From contig CAYZYC010000021.1 of NCBI GenBank assembly GCA_964481165.1, positions 1 to 28,433 of the forward strand: a DNA stretch of 28,433 bases, in the 5' to 3' direction. Position 1 is the stretch's first letter; each line of letters begins with the position of its first letter. This DNA comes from Zeimonas sp964481165. GTDB taxonomy: Bacteria > Pseudomonadota > Gammaproteobacteria > Burkholderiales > Burkholderiaceae_E. Position numbers and translations under genes: made by a program. A model generated the notes under the pieces. It was given only the letters and a program-made list of their open reading frames with translations, ran no database searches and was not told the DNA's origin. Shown piece after piece: positions 1 through 8,100 of this stretch.

Positions 1-99
1 CAAGCACCCGGCAGCGCGCCCGGCCGACGGCCCGCGCCTTTGCACGCGCAGACCGAACGAACACGCTGCTGCAACGCGCTCGAGCGCGTCGCCTCGCGC

Positions 100-105
100 A
101 AGGAG
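100..105 (+). promoter_or_regulatory. Ribosome binding site deciding the glcE start
   Basis: AAGGAG lies nine bases before the GTG at 115. It is the only good Shine-Dalgarno match in the first 120 bases and supports GTG over the in-frame ATG at 40. Confidence 0.6.
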
Positions 106-114
106 CGCCCGCCG

Positions 115-1284
115 GTGAGCACCGACGCAGTCTCCCCGGAGGAAGCGCTCGAGGCGCTGCGCGAGCAGATCCTCGATGCGGCGGCCGACAAACGCGCGTT
201 GTGCATCCGCGGCGGCGGCACGAAGGACTTCTATGGCGAGACGCCGATCGGCGAGCCGCTCGACATGCGCATCTGCCGCGGGATCGTCGACTACGAACCG
301 ACCGAACTCGTGATTCGCGCGCGTTGCGGCACGCCGCTGGCCGAGATCGACGAGGCCCTGGCGGCCCACGGCCAGATGCTCGCGTTCGAACCTCCGGTGT
401 TCGGCGCCACGACGACGATCGGCGGAGTCATCGCGGCAGGGCTGTCGGGACCGCGCCGCGCGAGCGCGGGCGCGGCGCGCGACTTCGTGCTCGGCGTGTC
501 GATCCTCGATGCGCAGGGTAGCGAGTTGCGTTTCGGCGGGCAGGTGATGAAGAACGTCGCCGGCTACGACGTCTCGCGACTGATGTGCGGTTCGCTCGGG
601 ATCCTCGGTCCGATCGTCGACGTCTCGCTGAAGGTCCTGCCGAGGCCGGCGCGCGAGACGACGATGGTCATGCAGCTCGGGCAGAGCGAGTCGCTGCAGG
701 CGATGAACCGGTGGAGCGCGGAGCCGCTGCCGATCTCGGCGACGATGTGGCGTGCCGGCGAATGCTGCGTGCGACTGTCCGGCGCGCAGCCCGCGGTCGA
801 AGCGGCGGCGTCGCGGTTCGAGCGCGAGCACGGTGCGCGCCGACTCGACGATGGGCAATCGGCGCAGACCTGGAGCGCGTTGCGCGATCACCGTCACGCG
901 TTCTTCGCGAGCACGCAGCCGCTTTGGCGCCTGTCGCTGCCGTCGACGGCAGCGGCGCTCGATCTGCCCGGCGAAGCGCTCGTAGAATGGGCCGGCGCGC
1001 AGCGATGGATGCTCACCGACGCCGACGCGCAAACGATCCGCGAGGCCTGCGAACGCGTCGGCGGTACCGCGACGCGGTTTCGCGCAGGAGACGCGACGCG
1101 GTTTCGCGGCGGAGACGCGACGCCGTTTCGCGCAGCCGAAACGATGCGGTCCGGCGCAGCCGACGCGACCGGCGGCGTGTTCCATCCGCTGCCGACGGCC
1201 AACGCGAGCGTGCACCGGCGCCTGAAGCAGGCGTTCGATCCGCTCGGCCTGTTCAACCCGGGTCGCATGTACCCGTATCTCTAG
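115..1284 (+). CDS. glcE: Glycolate oxidase subunit GlcE (FAD-binding)
   Basis: This is the FAD-binding GlcE subunit of the three-part glycolate oxidase GlcDEF, which oxidises glycolate to glyoxylate at the inner membrane. The 389-residue product shows a PCMH-type FAD-binding domain: a GGGTKDFYG motif near residue 30, the glycine-rich TIGGVIAAGLSGPRR stretch, and MKNVAGYDVSRLMCGSLG near residue 150. It ends with the family-typical FDPLGLFNPGRMYPYL. I chose GTG at 115 because AAGGAG at 100-105 sits nine bases upstream; the frame stays open upstream to base 1, but those residues do not look like GlcE. A stop in the neighbouring frame (116-118) overlaps this GTG and could be the end of glcD, though I do not recognise a GlcD C-terminus in the bases present. 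glcF follows after 22 bases. The odd feature is a 24-bp tandem repeat at 1069-1164 that adds about 24 residues near the C-terminus. Confidence 0.9.
   Translation: MSTDAVSPEEALEALREQILDAAADKRALCIRGGGTKDFYGETPIGEPLDMRICRGIVDYEPTELVIRARCGTPLAEIDEALAAHGQMLAFEPPVFGATTTIGGVIAAGLSGPRRASAGAARDFVLGVSILDAQGSELRFGGQVMKNVAGYDVSRLMCGSLGILGPIVDVSLKVLPRPARETTMVMQLGQSESLQAMNRWSAEPLPISATMWRAGECCVRLSGAQPAVEAAASRFEREHGARRLDDGQSAQTWSALRDHRHAFFASTQPLWRLSLPSTAAALDLPGEALVEWAGAQRWMLTDADAQTIREACERVGGTATRFRAGDATRFRGGDATPFRAAETMRSGAADATGGVFHPLPTANASVHRRLKQAFDPLGLFNPGRMYPYL
1069..1164 (+). repeat. 24-bp tandem repeat, four copies, in frame within glcE
   Basis: Four consecutive 24-base units lie at 1069-1092, 1093-1116, 1117-1140 and 1141-1164. 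The first three are nearly identical and the fourth is diverged. They are in frame and encode ATRFRAGD, ATRFRGGD, ATPFRAAE and TMRSGAAD. GlcE proteins normally carry one ATLFRGGD-like motif just before the GVFHPL segment, so the array looks like local multiplication of a native motif. The unit is a multiple of three, so copy-number change would not break the frame. Confidence 0.85.
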
Positions 1285-1306
1285 ATTCCGGAACCGACTC
1301 CGCCCC

Positions 1307-2656
1307 GTGGAAACCCACCTCGCCGATTGGCTCGCCGGGACACCGGACGGCGACGATGCCGAACTGAACCTGCGTCGTTGCGTGCATTGCGGTTTCTGCC
1401 TGGCGACGTGCCCGACGTACCAGCTCCTCGGCGACGAACTCGACAGTCCGCGCGGTCGCATCTACCTGATGAAGCAGGTGGCCGAAGGGGTCGAGCCTAC
1501 GCAGTCGACGCTGACCCATCTCGATCGATGCCTGACCTGCCGCAACTGCGAGACGACGTGCCCTTCCGGAGTCGAGTACGGGCACCTGGTCGACGTCGGG
1601 CGCCGGATCGTCGAGGAACGCGTGCAGCGCCCGCTCGGCGAGCGGCTCGTGCGCTTCGCGCTGCGCGAGGGGCTGACGCGGCGCGGGCTGTTCGGTCCGG
1701 CAATGCGTGTCGGTCAGTGGGTGCGCCCGCTGCTGCCGTCGATGCTGCGCGACAAGGTGCCGCAGCGGCGCGATCCCGGCAAGTGGCCGACGCAAGGCCA
1801 CGCGCGCAAGGTGCTGCTGCTCAACGGCTGCACGCAGCCTGCGATGATCCCGAACATCGACGCGGCAACCGCGCGCGTGCTCGATCGGGTCGGCATCCAG
1901 GCAGTCGTCGAACGAAGTTCCGGCTGTTGCGGCGCGATCCGCCACCACCTGAACGACACCGAAGGCGCGCTCGTGCAGGCGCGCCGCAACATCGACGCGT
2001 GGTTGCCGCACTTCGACGCCGGCGTGGAGGTGCTGCTGGTCAACGCCTCGGGTTGCGGTGCGATGGTCAAGGAATACGCGCACCTGCTGCGCGACGACTC
2101 CGGATACGCGCGGAAGGCGCAGCGCGTGGTCGAGCGCACGAAGGACGTCGCCGAGTGGCTGCCGCAGCAGCTGGGCGATTCGGTGGATTCGATCCGGCAA
2201 CGGCTCGATGCGAACCGTGGGAGCGAAGCGAACCAGAGCGCGGGCGGGGGCAGCGTGACGGGCGCCGCGCACGGCGTCCCCGCTTCGGGTGACACCATGG
2301 AAGCGTCGCGAATCGCGTTCCACTCTCCGTGCACGCTGCAGCATGGCCAGCGCGTCCGCGGCGAGGTCGAACGCCTGCTCGCCATGCTCGGCGTGCCGCC
2401 GCTGCCGGTGCCCGAATCACACCTGTGCTGCGGCTCGGCCGGCACCTACTCGGTGCTGCAGCCCGAGCTGTCGCACCGGCTGCGCGAACGCAAGCTCGCC
2501 GCGCTGCACACCGGTGCGCCGGCGCTGATCGTGTCGGCGAACATCGGCTGCATCGCCCACCTGCAGGCCGGCACGCCCACCCCGGTGCGCCACTGGATCG
2601 AGTGGCTCGACGAGGCCATGCGCGAGGCAGTGCGCCAGCCGATGGGCAGGGGCTGA
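1307..2656 (+). CDS. glcF: Glycolate oxidase iron-sulfur subunit GlcF
   Basis: GlcF is the iron-sulfur subunit that passes electrons from the GlcD/GlcE flavins towards the quinone pool. Two ferredoxin-type 4Fe-4S motifs are visible: CxxCxxCxxxCP at residues 25-36 and again at 75-86. They are followed by two cysteine-rich CCG-type domains (SGCCGAIRHH, then HSPCTLQHG and CCGSAGTYS). The start is GTG at 1307, 22 bases after glcE, with only a weak upstream purine stretch. The protein has 449 residues, against about 407 in E. coli. Much of the excess is a Gly/Ser/Ala-rich linker encoded at roughly 2205-2303, between the two CCG domains. No glcG or regulator follows; the next gene is an unrelated prepilin. 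The assignment is firm from the motifs and from the glcE neighbour. Confidence 0.93.
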   Translation: METHLADWLAGTPDGDDAELNLRRCVHCGFCLATCPTYQLLGDELDSPRGRIYLMKQVAEGVEPTQSTLTHLDRCLTCRNCETTCPSGVEYGHLVDVGRRIVEERVQRPLGERLVRFALREGLTRRGLFGPAMRVGQWVRPLLPSMLRDKVPQRRDPGKWPTQGHARKVLLLNGCTQPAMIPNIDAATARVLDRVGIQAVVERSSGCCGAIRHHLNDTEGALVQARRNIDAWLPHFDAGVEVLLVNASGCGAMVKEYAHLLRDDSGYARKAQRVVERTKDVAEWLPQQLGDSVDSIRQRLDANRGSEANQSAGGGSVTGAAHGVPASGDTMEASRIAFHSPCTLQHGQRVRGEVERLLAMLGVPPLPVPESHLCCGSAGTYSVLQPELSHRLRERKLAALHTGAPALIVSANIGCIAHLQAGTPTPVRHWIEWLDEAMREAVRQPMGRG

Positions 2657-2678
2657 AGCAGGCGGAACTATTTCACAT

Positions 2679-2708
2679 CCGCGCGTTCGCGTAGCCGTCG
2701 ACGCGCGG
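2679..2708 (+). terminator. Candidate hairpin between glcF and the pilin operon
   Basis: CCGCGCGT at 2679-2686 pairs perfectly with ACGCGCGG at 2701-2708 around a 14-base loop, 22 bases after the glcF stop. No T-run follows, so this is only a possible terminator or transcript-stabilising hairpin. With this base composition chance is a real alternative. Confidence 0.3.
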
Positions 2709-2734
2709 AGAACCGCCGCCCGTCCGATGCCGCT

Positions 2735-3304
2735 GTGCCGTCTTACAGGCGCGCCAGCAGACTCCCCCGACGAGAAATTCCGTTGGCGGTGCCTGACGTG
2801 GAAGCGCGCGGATTCACCCTGATCGAGCTGCTGATCACGATCGCCATTGCGGCGATCCTGATGTCGGCCGGCCTGCCGTCGTTCAGCGACTTCCTGCGCG
2901 ACAACCGGGTGCACAGTGCGGCGGCGGGGTTCTTCTCGGACATCACGGCGGCGCGGACCGAGGCGGCACGCACGTTCCGCAATGCCGCCGTGTGCGCAAG
3001 CACGACGGGCGCTTCGTGCGACGGCGGTGCCGACTGGAACAGCGGGCGTCTCGTATATGTGGATACCAACGCCAACGGCAGTGCCGAAGCGTCGGAAATC
3101 CTCCACTGGTCTGCCGGCACGAGCAACGGTCCTACCGCTGCCGCGAGCGGATTCTCCGGCAACCGGATCGCGTTCCGCGCCACCGGCACGGCAGTCGCCA
3201 CCGGCAGCATCAAGCTGTGCGACGAGCGGACCGGAGACCACGGCCGGCTGGTCGAGATCAACGCCGCCGGGCGCATCGCGCTGCGCAAGGCGAGTTGCCC
3301 ATGA
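2735..3304 (+). CDS. fimT: Type IV minor prepilin, FimT/FimU (GspH) family
   Basis: This is a minor pilin of the type IV pilus, thought to help prime fibre assembly at the inner membrane. It has a class III prepilin signal, with cleavage expected after the Gly in ARG|FTLIELL, Glu at mature position 5, and one hydrophobic N-terminal helix. A soluble domain with cysteines, typical of FimT/GspH pseudopilins, follows. The start is uncertain. GTG at 2735 gives a 26-residue leader, while GTG at 2789 or 2798 would give leaders of 8 or 5 residues, nearer the usual length; none has a strong ribosome site. Its stop overlaps the pilV start (ATGA at 3301-3304). It is first in a six-gene pilin operon, and fimU is an equivalent name. 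Confidence 0.82.
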   Translation: MPSYRRASRLPRREIPLAVPDVEARGFTLIELLITIAIAAILMSAGLPSFSDFLRDNRVHSAAAGFFSDITAARTEAARTFRNAAVCASTTGASCDGGADWNSGRLVYVDTNANGSAEASEILHWSAGTSNGPTAAASGFSGNRIAFRATGTAVATGSIKLCDERTGDHGRLVEINAAGRIALRKASCP

Positions 3305-3804
3305 CCGCATCGCGCGCATCGCAGGCCGGCTTCTCGCTGATCGAGGTGATGATCGCGATCCTGGTGATCGCGTTCGCGCTGCTGTCGATGGGTGCGTTGC
3401 AGCTGAACTCGATGCGCTCGACCGGGGGATCGATGCTTCGCACGATCGCCACGCACCAGGCCTACGACATCGCCGATCGTGCGCGCGCCAACATGCCGGC
3501 GTTCCGCGCGGGAGTCTACGCGGCGGGTGGCGCGGGAGTCGCCCATGCGAGCTGCTTCGGCAGCGGCTGCTCGCCGCAGGAGCAGGCCGAGATGGACCTG
3601 TACCTGTGGAACGACACGAACGCCGCCGTGCTTCCCTCCGGCCAGGGAGTCGTCTGCATCGACAGCACGCCGAGCGTGCCGCTGCCGACGCCGGTCGCGC
3701 CCGAATGCGACGGCGTCGGCGACAGCCTGGCGGTGAAGATCTGGTGGGACGACAACCGCTCGGGCTCCGCCGATCAACTCTTCGTCCTGAGCGTGCGACC
3801 GTGA
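3301..3804 (+). CDS. pilV: Type IV minor prepilin PilV
   Basis: PilV is a minor pilin in the priming complex that carries PilY1 at the pilus tip. The 167-residue product has a short leader cleaved at QAG|FSLIEVM, Glu at position 5, and the long helix continuing through LLSMGALQLNSMRS. The QAYDIADRARANM segment that follows is typical of PilV. Three or four cysteines in the C-terminal part could form disulfides. Translation is coupled at both ends: ATGA with fimT at 3301-3304, and GTGA with pilW at 3801-3804. The family assignment rests on the prepilin motif, the RARANM-type segment and gene order. Confidence 0.86.
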   Translation: MTASRASQAGFSLIEVMIAILVIAFALLSMGALQLNSMRSTGGSMLRTIATHQAYDIADRARANMPAFRAGVYAAGGAGVAHASCFGSGCSPQEQAEMDLYLWNDTNAAVLPSGQGVVCIDSTPSVPLPTPVAPECDGVGDSLAVKIWWDDNRSGSADQLFVLSVRP

Positions 3805-4610
3805 ACGGCAACCGATTCGCACGCCGCGAGTGCGGCATGACCCTGGTCGAGCTGATGATCTCGCTCACCGTCGGGCTGCTCGTCGTCCTGGTCGCATCGA
3901 CGCTGTTCCTGTCGACGAAGCAGACGAATCGTTCGCAGGGCGACAACGCGCTGCTGCAGGAAAACGGCCGCTACGTGTTCGCGGCGATCGGGCGCGAATT
4001 CCGCATGGCCGGTTATCGCGACTACACGACGAGTCTCGGATTCACCAGCGCGACGCCGGCGCTTTCCGGCGTCAACGACTCCGGACTGAACGCCAGCGAC
4101 GAGATCACCGTGCGCTACTACGGTTCGAGTGCCGTGGGCGGCGGCGCCGACGGAGGCGTGCTCGATTGCCTGGGCAACGCCGTGTCCGCCGATACGCTGG
4201 CTTCGAACCGCTATTTCGTCGCTGCCGACGCAGTCACCGGCGAGCCGGCGCTGCAGTGCGAATCGTCGATGGCGCCCGGTGCGCCGGCGGTGCTCGTCAC
4301 CGGCGTCGAAAGCCTGCAGATCCTGTACGGCGAGGACACCGACAACGACGGAGCCGCGAATCACCATGCGCCGATCGACGTGGTGAACGCCGAACGGGTG
4401 ATCAGCGCGCTGGTGTCGGTCGTCGTTCGCGGCGAGCAGTTCACCGATCCGCAGGGCGGCCAGGCGACGTTCAATCATTTCGGCACCGCGTATGCGCCCG
4501 GAGCCGTGGCTCCGGGAACCGATGCGGGAGCCGTCTTCGACCCGGCCGACGACCGGCGCTCGCGCCGGATGTTCCGTTTCACCGTCGGCCTGCGCAACCG
4601 GATCGGGTGA
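3801..4610 (+). CDS. pilW: Type IV minor prepilin PilW
   Basis: PilW is a minor pilin needed for pilus assembly. The 269-residue product starts at GTG 3801, overlapping the pilV stop. This start leaves a 12-residue leader ending RRECG|MTLVELM, with Glu at mature position 5. The +1 residue is Met instead of the usual Phe, and a Cys sits just before the cleavage Gly. The segment NALLQENGRYVFAAIGREFRMAGY is typical of PilW, and the C-terminal part ends with the β-rich MFRFTVGLRNRIG. The next gene, pilX, overlaps by GTGA at 4607-4610. The frame stays open far upstream, but that is antiparallel noise over fimT and pilV. Confidence 0.86.
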   Translation: MNGNRFARRECGMTLVELMISLTVGLLVVLVASTLFLSTKQTNRSQGDNALLQENGRYVFAAIGREFRMAGYRDYTTSLGFTSATPALSGVNDSGLNASDEITVRYYGSSAVGGGADGGVLDCLGNAVSADTLASNRYFVAADAVTGEPALQCESSMAPGAPAVLVTGVESLQILYGEDTDNDGAANHHAPIDVVNAERVISALVSVVVRGEQFTDPQGGQATFNHFGTAYAPGAVAPGTDAGAVFDPADDRRSRRMFRFTVGLRNRIG

Positions 4611-5170
4611 GCATCGTGAAGAACGTTTCCGCACACAGGCAGCGCGGCGCATCGTTGTTCGTCGCGCTGGTGATGATGATCGCGATCACGCTGATCGGAC
4701 TGGCGAGCGCGACGATCTCGACGACCGAAGAGCGCATGGCGCGCAACGCGCGCGACACCAATATCGCACTGCAGGCGGCCGAGGCGGCGTTGCGCGACGC
4801 CGAGCAGGACGTCACTACGTCGCGCGCGCTTTCCGGCGCGACGATGTTCTCGGACACCTGCGACCAGATCGGCGGCAAGGGCCTGTGCATGCCCGCGTCG
4901 ACCGGTACCGAGCAGCGCTGGGAGTCGTACCTGACCGACGACACACGGTCGATCGCCTACGGAGAAGTGACCGGCGCCACGGCGCTGCCGCCGGCGACCG
5001 AGCCGGGCGGCGTCGCCGACCCTCCGCGGTACCTGATCGAGGCCGTTCCGGACATGGACGGCACCAGCCTGCGGGCCGGCAGCGCGCGATACGTGTACCG
5101 GATCACGACGCTCGGCCACGGCGGGTTCGACGGCACCCAGGTGATGCTGCAGGAGTTCTTCCGGCCCTGA
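4607..5170 (+). CDS. pilX: Type IV pilus minor pilin PilX
   Basis: PilX is a minor pilin of the tip and priming complex. The 187-residue product shows the PilX N-terminal pattern: RQRG|ASLFVALVMM, a helix through ITLIGLAS, then TTEERMARNARDTNIALQAAEAALRDAE. As usual for PilX, it lacks Glu at mature position 5, unlike FimT, PilV and PilW here. GTG at 4607 overlaps the pilW stop and is the likely coupled start; an in-frame GTG at 4616 is the alternative. pilY1 begins 20 bases after the stop. The assignment is strong from the ERMA-N-RD and AAEAALRDAE segments together with gene order. Confidence 0.88.
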   Translation: MSIVKNVSAHRQRGASLFVALVMMIAITLIGLASATISTTEERMARNARDTNIALQAAEAALRDAEQDVTTSRALSGATMFSDTCDQIGGKGLCMPASTGTEQRWESYLTDDTRSIAYGEVTGATALPPATEPGGVADPPRYLIEAVPDMDGTSLRAGSARYVYRITTLGHGGFDGTQVMLQEFFRP

Positions 5171-5190
5171 GCCGGCAAGCGAGCGATACG

Positions 5191-8100
5191 ATGAAAACCA
5201 GAACCGGTCGCACCCATCCGGATGCCGGCGTCGCGCAGCGGCGCCTTCGCCACTGCGCACACGCCGTCGCGATCGGCTTCGCGGCGATGCAGATGCTGCC
5301 GGCGTCGCCGGCGTCCGCGCTGACGCTGGCGGACGCTCCGCTCTACGCGGGCGGATCGATCCCGCCGCTGGTGATGCTCGACATCTCGAAGGACCAGCAG
5401 CTCTACAAGAAGGCCTACAACGACTATTCCGATCTCGACGGCGACGGCGCACTCGAGACGACGTACAAGCACGCGATCGACTACTACGGGTACTTCGATC
5501 CGGCCAAGTGCTACCAGTACAGCACGGCGAATCAGCGCTTCGAGCCGGCCGCGCTCGCCGGTGCGGACAAGTACTGTGCGTCCGGAAGCAGCCACTGGAG
5601 CGGCAACTTCCTGAACTGGGCGACGATGGCGCGCATGGACGCCGTGCGCAAGCTGCTGTACGGCGGGCACCGCTCGACCGATTCGGCCAGCGCCACCGTG
5701 CTCGAGCGCGTCTACCTGCCGCCCGACGCGCACTCGTGGGCCAAACACTACGCCGGCGCCGACCTCGACAAGCTGACTCCGTTCAGCGTNNNNNNNNNNN
5801 NNNNNNNNNNNNNNNNNNNNNNNNNNNNNNNNNNNNNNNNNNNNNNNNNNNNNNNNNNNNNNNNNNNNNNNNNNNNNNNNNNNNNNNNNCGTGGGCCAAA
5901 CACTACGCCGGCGCCGACCTCGACAAGCTGACTCCGTTCAGCGTCAACACGACCCAGCCTTCCGGCACGGCGAACGGCGGTACTTCGAGCGATTCGGATC
6001 AGACGATCGGCACGGGCACCCGGTATTTCCGCGACAGCACGGTCAACGTCTGCGCCGGCGACCAGGTCCGCGTCGCGATCGACTCGAACAACTACATGGT
6101 CGGCGTGGTCACGGCGGTCAACGGCGGCACCTGCGGCAGCCGCTTCGATCTGCAGGTCCACGCCACCGGCGTGGCCGGTGGGGGAGCGCGCACCACGGGC
6201 TGGGCCATCACGAACCTGACCGACGTCGGCCTGTCGATCTGCAACCTGACGATCGGCACCGGCAAGTCGCACAACAACACGAACCCGCCGTTGATGCGGG
6301 TGGCACGGGGCGACTACGCGCTCTGGGCGTCGAACGAACGCTGGCAGTGCCAGTGGCGCGACGAGACGACGAACCCGGCGCGCGCCGGCGACGGCAGCAT
6401 GCTGAACGCGAACGCGACCCGCAGCAACGGCAACCGCGCGAGCCTGAGCGGACTCGCCTCGGGCACCGTCGATCCGGGCCAGCTCGAGCGCGGCCTCGGC
6501 AAGGGCTTCGCAGCCGGCCGCGGCACGAACCACGACAACGGCCAGTACATCGTGCGCGTGCAGGCGTGCGCGTCGGCGTCGCTGCTCGGCAACGAGAAGT
6601 GCAAGCAGTATCCGAGCGGAAACTACAAGCCGGTCGGCCTGCTGCACGTCTACGGCGAGCCCGGACTGATGAAGTTCGGCCTGATGACCGGCAGCTACCA
6701 GAAGAACGTCTCGGGCGGCGTGCTGCGCAAGAACGTCTCGTCGTTCGCCGACGAGGTCAACACGACGACCAACGGCACCTTCAAGGCGTCGATGCTCGAT
6801 CCGGGCGACGCAGCGATCGTCAACACGCTGAACCGGATGCGCATCTGGGGCTACGACTACGGCGACGGCACGTACCTGGATGGCAGCGGAGACAACTGCA
6901 CCTGGCAACTCGCGAACATCACGGAGGGGAACTGCCGCAGCTGGGGCAACCCGATGGCGGAAATCTTCTTCGAGTCGCTGCGGTACTTCGCCGGGAAAAC
7001 GCGCACCTCGGCATACAACTACTCGACCGGATCGGCCGACGAAGCGCTCGGTCTTCCGAGCGCGACCTGGTCGGATCCGCTGAACAACGACAACTACTGC
7101 TCGCCGCTGAACGTGCTCGCGTTCAATGCGAGCGTGTCGTCGTACGATTCCGACCTCGCGTCGACGACGCTGGCCGCGATCGGCGATTCGACGAAAACCG
7201 CGCGCAGCGCAACGAATACGGTCGGCGATCTCGAGGGGATCACCGGCGGCGACTACTTCGTCGGGCGCAACGGCACCAGCAACAACGAGCTGTGCGACGC
7301 GAAGACGGTCGCCGAACTCGGTGCGGTGGCGGGCATCTGCCCCGAAGGCCCGACGGTCGCCGGAAGCTTCCTGATGCCGGGGCTCGCGTTCCACGCGCGC
7401 ACCAACCGGATCCGGTCGGACCTGAGCGCGGCGCCCGCCGACGACCAGCGTTCGCTGAAAGTCGCTACGTACGGCGTCCAGCTCGCGACCAACGTGCCGA
7501 CGCTGCACATCCGGGTTCCCGGCATGCCGGACAGCCCGGAGGTCGTGATCCAGCCGATCTACCGGCTCGACCTCGGCGGGTCGGGCATGGGCGGCGGCGC
7601 GCTGGTCGACCTGAAGATCGTCTCGCAGGAACCGGTCGGCACGACCGGCGTGCGCGGCAAGGTCTACGTCAACTGGGAAGACTCCGAGCAGGGCGGCGAC
7701 TACGACCAGGACGTCTGGGGCGTCATCGAGTACGAGATGGACGCGGTCGCGAAGACGATCACCGTGACGACCGACGTCATCGCCGAGTCGACCAACCAAC
7801 CACAGGGCTTCGGCTACGCGATCAGCGGCACCACGAAGGACGGTGCGCATTTCCACTCGGGCATCGAGAACTTCAAGTTCACCGATCCGACCGGCGTCCT
7901 CGGTTGCACGAGCTGCAACGTGAACGATCCGCCGACGAGCGCCAGCTACACGATCGGCTCGGCGGTCGCGAAAACACTCGAGGATCCGCTCTTCTACGCC
8001 GCGAAATACGGCGGCTTCATCGAATCGGGCGCCGGCAACAACATCCCCGACAAGACCGAGGAATGGGACGTGCGCGACGCGAACGGGCTGCCCGTTCCCG

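Noticed and set aside
40..114. In-frame ATG at 40 as the glcE start
   Set aside because: It has no ribosome site and gives a Cys/Arg-rich extension unlike GlcE; GTG 115 has AAGGAG.
1..118. 3' end of glcD at the window edge
   Set aside because: Gene order makes it likely, and one frame ends at 116-118 overlapping glcE, but the residues do not match a GlcD C-terminus that I know, so I did not call it.
1069..1164. Phase-variable switching of glcE by repeat slippage
   Set aside because: The unit is 24 bases, a multiple of three, so copy changes alter length but cannot turn the gene off by frameshift.
5790..5889. pilY1 as a frameshifted pseudogene
   Set aside because: The frame difference comes entirely from the N run plus the duplicated 55 bases; collapsing them restores the frame.
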